Part shown: one piece after another, positions 61,684 through 64,000 of the stretch
Layout of the letters: each line of letters begins with the position of its first letter
Numbering within the stretch: position 1 is the first letter of the stretch
NCBI GenBank assembly: GCA_023515745.1
Contig: JALECJ010000005.1
Coordinates: forward strand, 558,001 to 622,000
Reading direction: 5' to 3'
Origin: Amoeboaphelidium protococcarum
Lineage: Eukaryota; Aphelidiomycota; Aphelidea
DNA length: 64,000 nucleotides
Position numbers and translations under genes: made by a program
Notes under the pieces: model-generated
What the model was told of the DNA's origin: nothing
The model's database searches: none
The model's input: the letters and a program-made list of their open reading frames with translations, nothing else

Positions 61684-62415
61684 ATGAGTAGCTGTTGTTA
61701 TAATTTAATATACGATTAGATTGATTTATAAAAGTTTTGGATCATTGAATGTATTGATGTGCCATATCAGGGAACTTCTACTAATAATAATGATGATAAC
61801 AATAATGATGATGATGAGTAAGATGATTCAGTTTAAATAAAAATTCAAATTACAGATGGAGTATCAAGTTTGTATTGCGCTGAAAAGCAATTTTAATCCG
61901 CAATAGAAGGTGATTAATTTTTGAAAGCTATAACATCTGGGCAGTCTTTTGTTAATGTTGAAAGGGATGGCACCGGTCTGAGGTTGATTGTAAAAGGTGT
62001 CACTGATCAATGGACTGTACAGTGTAAATCTTCACAAATAACTAATCAGTTGCGCGATATTCTCTGGCGCATGGCTCGTAAGATTTAGTAATAGAATGTC
62101 TTGGAGTAGAATATACAAGAGCTGTAATAGGAGATTGCTAATCTTAAATCTGCAACAGCTGCTGCAAGTCAGTCGTCCTCCACTAGAACACCTGATCCAG
62201 TGTCAACTCGGCAATCGCCATCTAATCCACCTTCTCCTCTTAGAATGAGTCCTTATCATCGCTCCAAGAGAATGAAGCCCAAGTTGGCTCCTAAAGCTGA
62301 GGCTATAATTGGAAAGCGGAGTACTTCCGTTAATTTTGTTAATCCAACTTAAAAGTTGCGAACTGGAGCCAACGCTCGATGGGCTAGTACCAAAAATACC
62401 AATACTGATCAATGA
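61684..62415 (+). CDS. PAXX-like XRCC4-superfamily protein
   Basis: A single exon, 243 residues. A beta-rich head (~residues 15-130, with QIKIQITDGVSSLYCAEKQF and WTVQCKSS) is followed by a coiled coil (LWRMARKIQQQNVLEQNIQE) and a basic, Pro/Ser-rich C-terminus. Near the end, IIGKRSTSVNFVNPTQKLRT resembles the Ku-binding tail of PAXX (conserved K/R...S-L-I-N-P...K). Head, stalk and basic tail match the XRCC4/XLF/PAXX group that aligns broken DNA ends in non-homologous end joining. An acidic Asn/Asp loop in the head is an insertion. Assignment is moderate because the sequence is divergent. Confidence 0.5.
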
Positions 62416-62539
62416 TGATTTCAGTAGTTGGCTTTACACTATTATGATTTTAATTCAACGCGCAATAAGAATATATCTTTGTTTAGAATGTAATATTATT
62501 CACTACTGAGTTTGAGATCGTCTCTGTCAATATTATCCA

Positions 62540-64000
62540 TCAATTTAGCCAAGTTTAGACGTCAGGCTTTCCCCACTTCTTGGTGATTTTACGGCGCCAA
62601 GTGAAGAATTCCACTGCAGAATCTCCAGTGATATCACCGACAAATCCAAACTTACTTCTCTTGATACCACCGAATGAGAATGGCTCCCTCGGCACCGGAA
62701 CTCCAATATTGAGACCCATCATACCAGCCTGAAATCTATTCAAAAACCAATCTGCAGTCTTTGCATCCTGAGTATAGATAGCTGCAGCGTTACCATACTG
62801 AGAAGAGTTTTAAATATCAACCGCCTACTGAGGAGACTCGCACTGATATATGCTCAGCACTGGACCAAAGATCTCTTCTTTCATTGCAGGATCTTGACTG
62901 CTCTTGTGTAGAATTATAGTTGGACCGACCCAATAGCCGCTCTTATGCTCTTAACACCACTTGCGACCATCCAACAAGATTTGAGCTCCGTATTTTGATT
63001 CTGCCTCATCAATATAACGCACAATCTTCTGCATACTCTGCTCATCAATGACCGGCCCAATCTAACCAGCATCTTTACCTGCAAATACTGCCGAGGCCTT
63101 CTATACAATTTAGTCAATCAATTACTACTAACTCTGACCAGTTATCAACAATACCGACGCAGCCATACATCTTTAACCTGAGCAACCGGCAAAACTATTC
63201 ACAACATCCTGCGAAGTCATTGCCACATCACAATCTGGAGCCGCCACAAGGTGATTTTTGGCTCCACCCAGAGCTAGTACTCTTTTATTCAGCTATGAGC
63301 ATCGGTGATACAACAGCTCAGCCACATTGCTAGTACCAACAAAAGTCACCGCTTTCACCAATGGATGATCAACAATAGCCTCCACAGTCTACCTAGTGCC
63401 ATTCAGGAGAGTGAATACACCATCAGGCAGACCGGCCTCTTTCCAAATCGCCGCCACCTTGTTCATTGTCATTGGCACCTTCTCACTAGGTTTGAGAATC
63501 AATGTATTACCACAAGCTAGTGCATGACCAATAGTCCAAAATGGGACCATATACGGGAAATTGAACGGCACAATAGATGCCACAACTCCGAGCGGTAGTC
63601 TATCATCTTGACAAAAGACACCGCGAGATACTTCCATGTGATTACCTTGCTTCTAGTTCTACAGCGAAATCGCATACTCCAAAGTCTCATTACCTTTGGA
63701 GATCTCAGCCATAGCCTCAGGGATAGTCTTTCCATGTTCAAGATTGATAATACGGGCAAGTTCATCCTTGTACTTGAACTCTACCAGGTGCAGATATTTA
63801 GTCAAGTATGCAACTCTGGACTTTAATGTCAACTATGACCAGGATAAATACGCCTTATGTGCCGACTGAATGGCCACATCGACAGCAGATGTATCTGTCA
63901 AAGGAACCTGAGCAATCACCGAGCCATCATGAGGTGTGGAAACTTATAAGAGGTTCTCTCCACTGCCAGCAACATCTTGATACTAACCACAAACAAAATT
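62540..64000 (-). CDS. ALDH6A1: methylmalonate-semialdehyde dehydrogenase, 5' partial
   Basis: The frame enters from the right edge and ends at TGA 62540. The ALDH core is present: DRLPLGVVASIVPFNFPYMV, GNTLILKPSEKVPMT, LALGGAKNHLVAAPDCDV, the active-site Cys in SFAGCSGQRCMAAS, KEEIFGPVLSIYQCE, and the ALDH6-specific GMMGLNIGVPVPREPFSFGG with a C-terminal FFTWRRKITKKW. The enzyme converts methylmalonate or malonate semialdehyde to propionyl- or acetyl-CoA with CoA and NAD in mitochondria, in valine and pyrimidine breakdown. Codon 1 and the mitochondrial presequence lie beyond the window. About fifteen Gln are TAA/TAG. Confidence 0.95.

Overview
This is a eukaryotic nuclear window that has to be read with UAA and UAG as glutamine and UGA as the only stop. 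In the best conserved genes (SDHA, EF-2, methylmalonate-semialdehyde dehydrogenase, Tip60/Esa1-type acetyltransferase, GARS-AIRS) in-frame TAG and TAA fall where Gln is expected, every one of these genes ends in TGA, and Trp is TGG. Read this way, more than twenty full-length genes appear, most of them intronless. The others carry short GT-AG introns of about 55-72 nt. All coordinates were worked out by hand; nearly all spliced gene models divide exactly into codons.

Lineage (inference): a mitochondriate relative of fungi is favoured. Support comes from a Cbp4-like bc1 assembly factor (a fungal family), a fused GARS-AIRS as in fungal ADE5,7, APH1 of gamma-secretase (missing from most fungi but kept by early branches), and UAR=Gln. 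From memory, the aphelid Amoeboaphelidium combines these traits. A ciliate is less likely because de novo purine synthesis is present. No rRNA, tRNA or CRISPR array was seen.

Layout. 1-9 kb: Pro-rich EF-hand surface protein, monoglyceride-lipase-like hydrolase, a hairpin-rich MITE-like block, Cbp4, a decayed zinc-finger gene, SDHA. 9.5-19 kb: CPA2 antiporter, glomulin/Ybp-type protein, CHMP7, MYST acetyltransferase, LRRC40-like protein. 19.6-25.7 kb: EF-2, a zinc-finger gene, a THUMP-type RNA methyltransferase, a Gln-rich protein. 26-29 kb: gene-poor, with broken reading frames and a probable non-LTR retroelement remnant. 29-38 kb: coiled-coil protein, GARS-AIRS, mitochondrial rRNA dimethylase/TFB, and a 1,221-residue U-box/FHA/Calx-beta/PP2C fusion. 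38-50 kb: receptor-like kinase, APH1, EH-domain protein, a lineage-specific membrane-protein family with remnants, L1/Cic1-type nucleolar protein, VPS28. 50-64 kb: double amidohydrolase, an intact Fanzor (eukaryotic TnpB relative), a second member of the membrane family, gamma-tubulin complex protein, YtcJ-like amidohydrolase, a PAXX-like protein, and ALDH6.

The most notable items are the intact 772-residue Fanzor with a GNRA-capped GC hairpin at the end of its reading frame, the U-box/FHA/Calx-beta/PP2C protein, the membrane-anchored double amidohydrolase, and the duplicating unknown membrane family. Genes are packed tightly, with no operon-like functional grouping beyond several housekeeping genes lying side by side.
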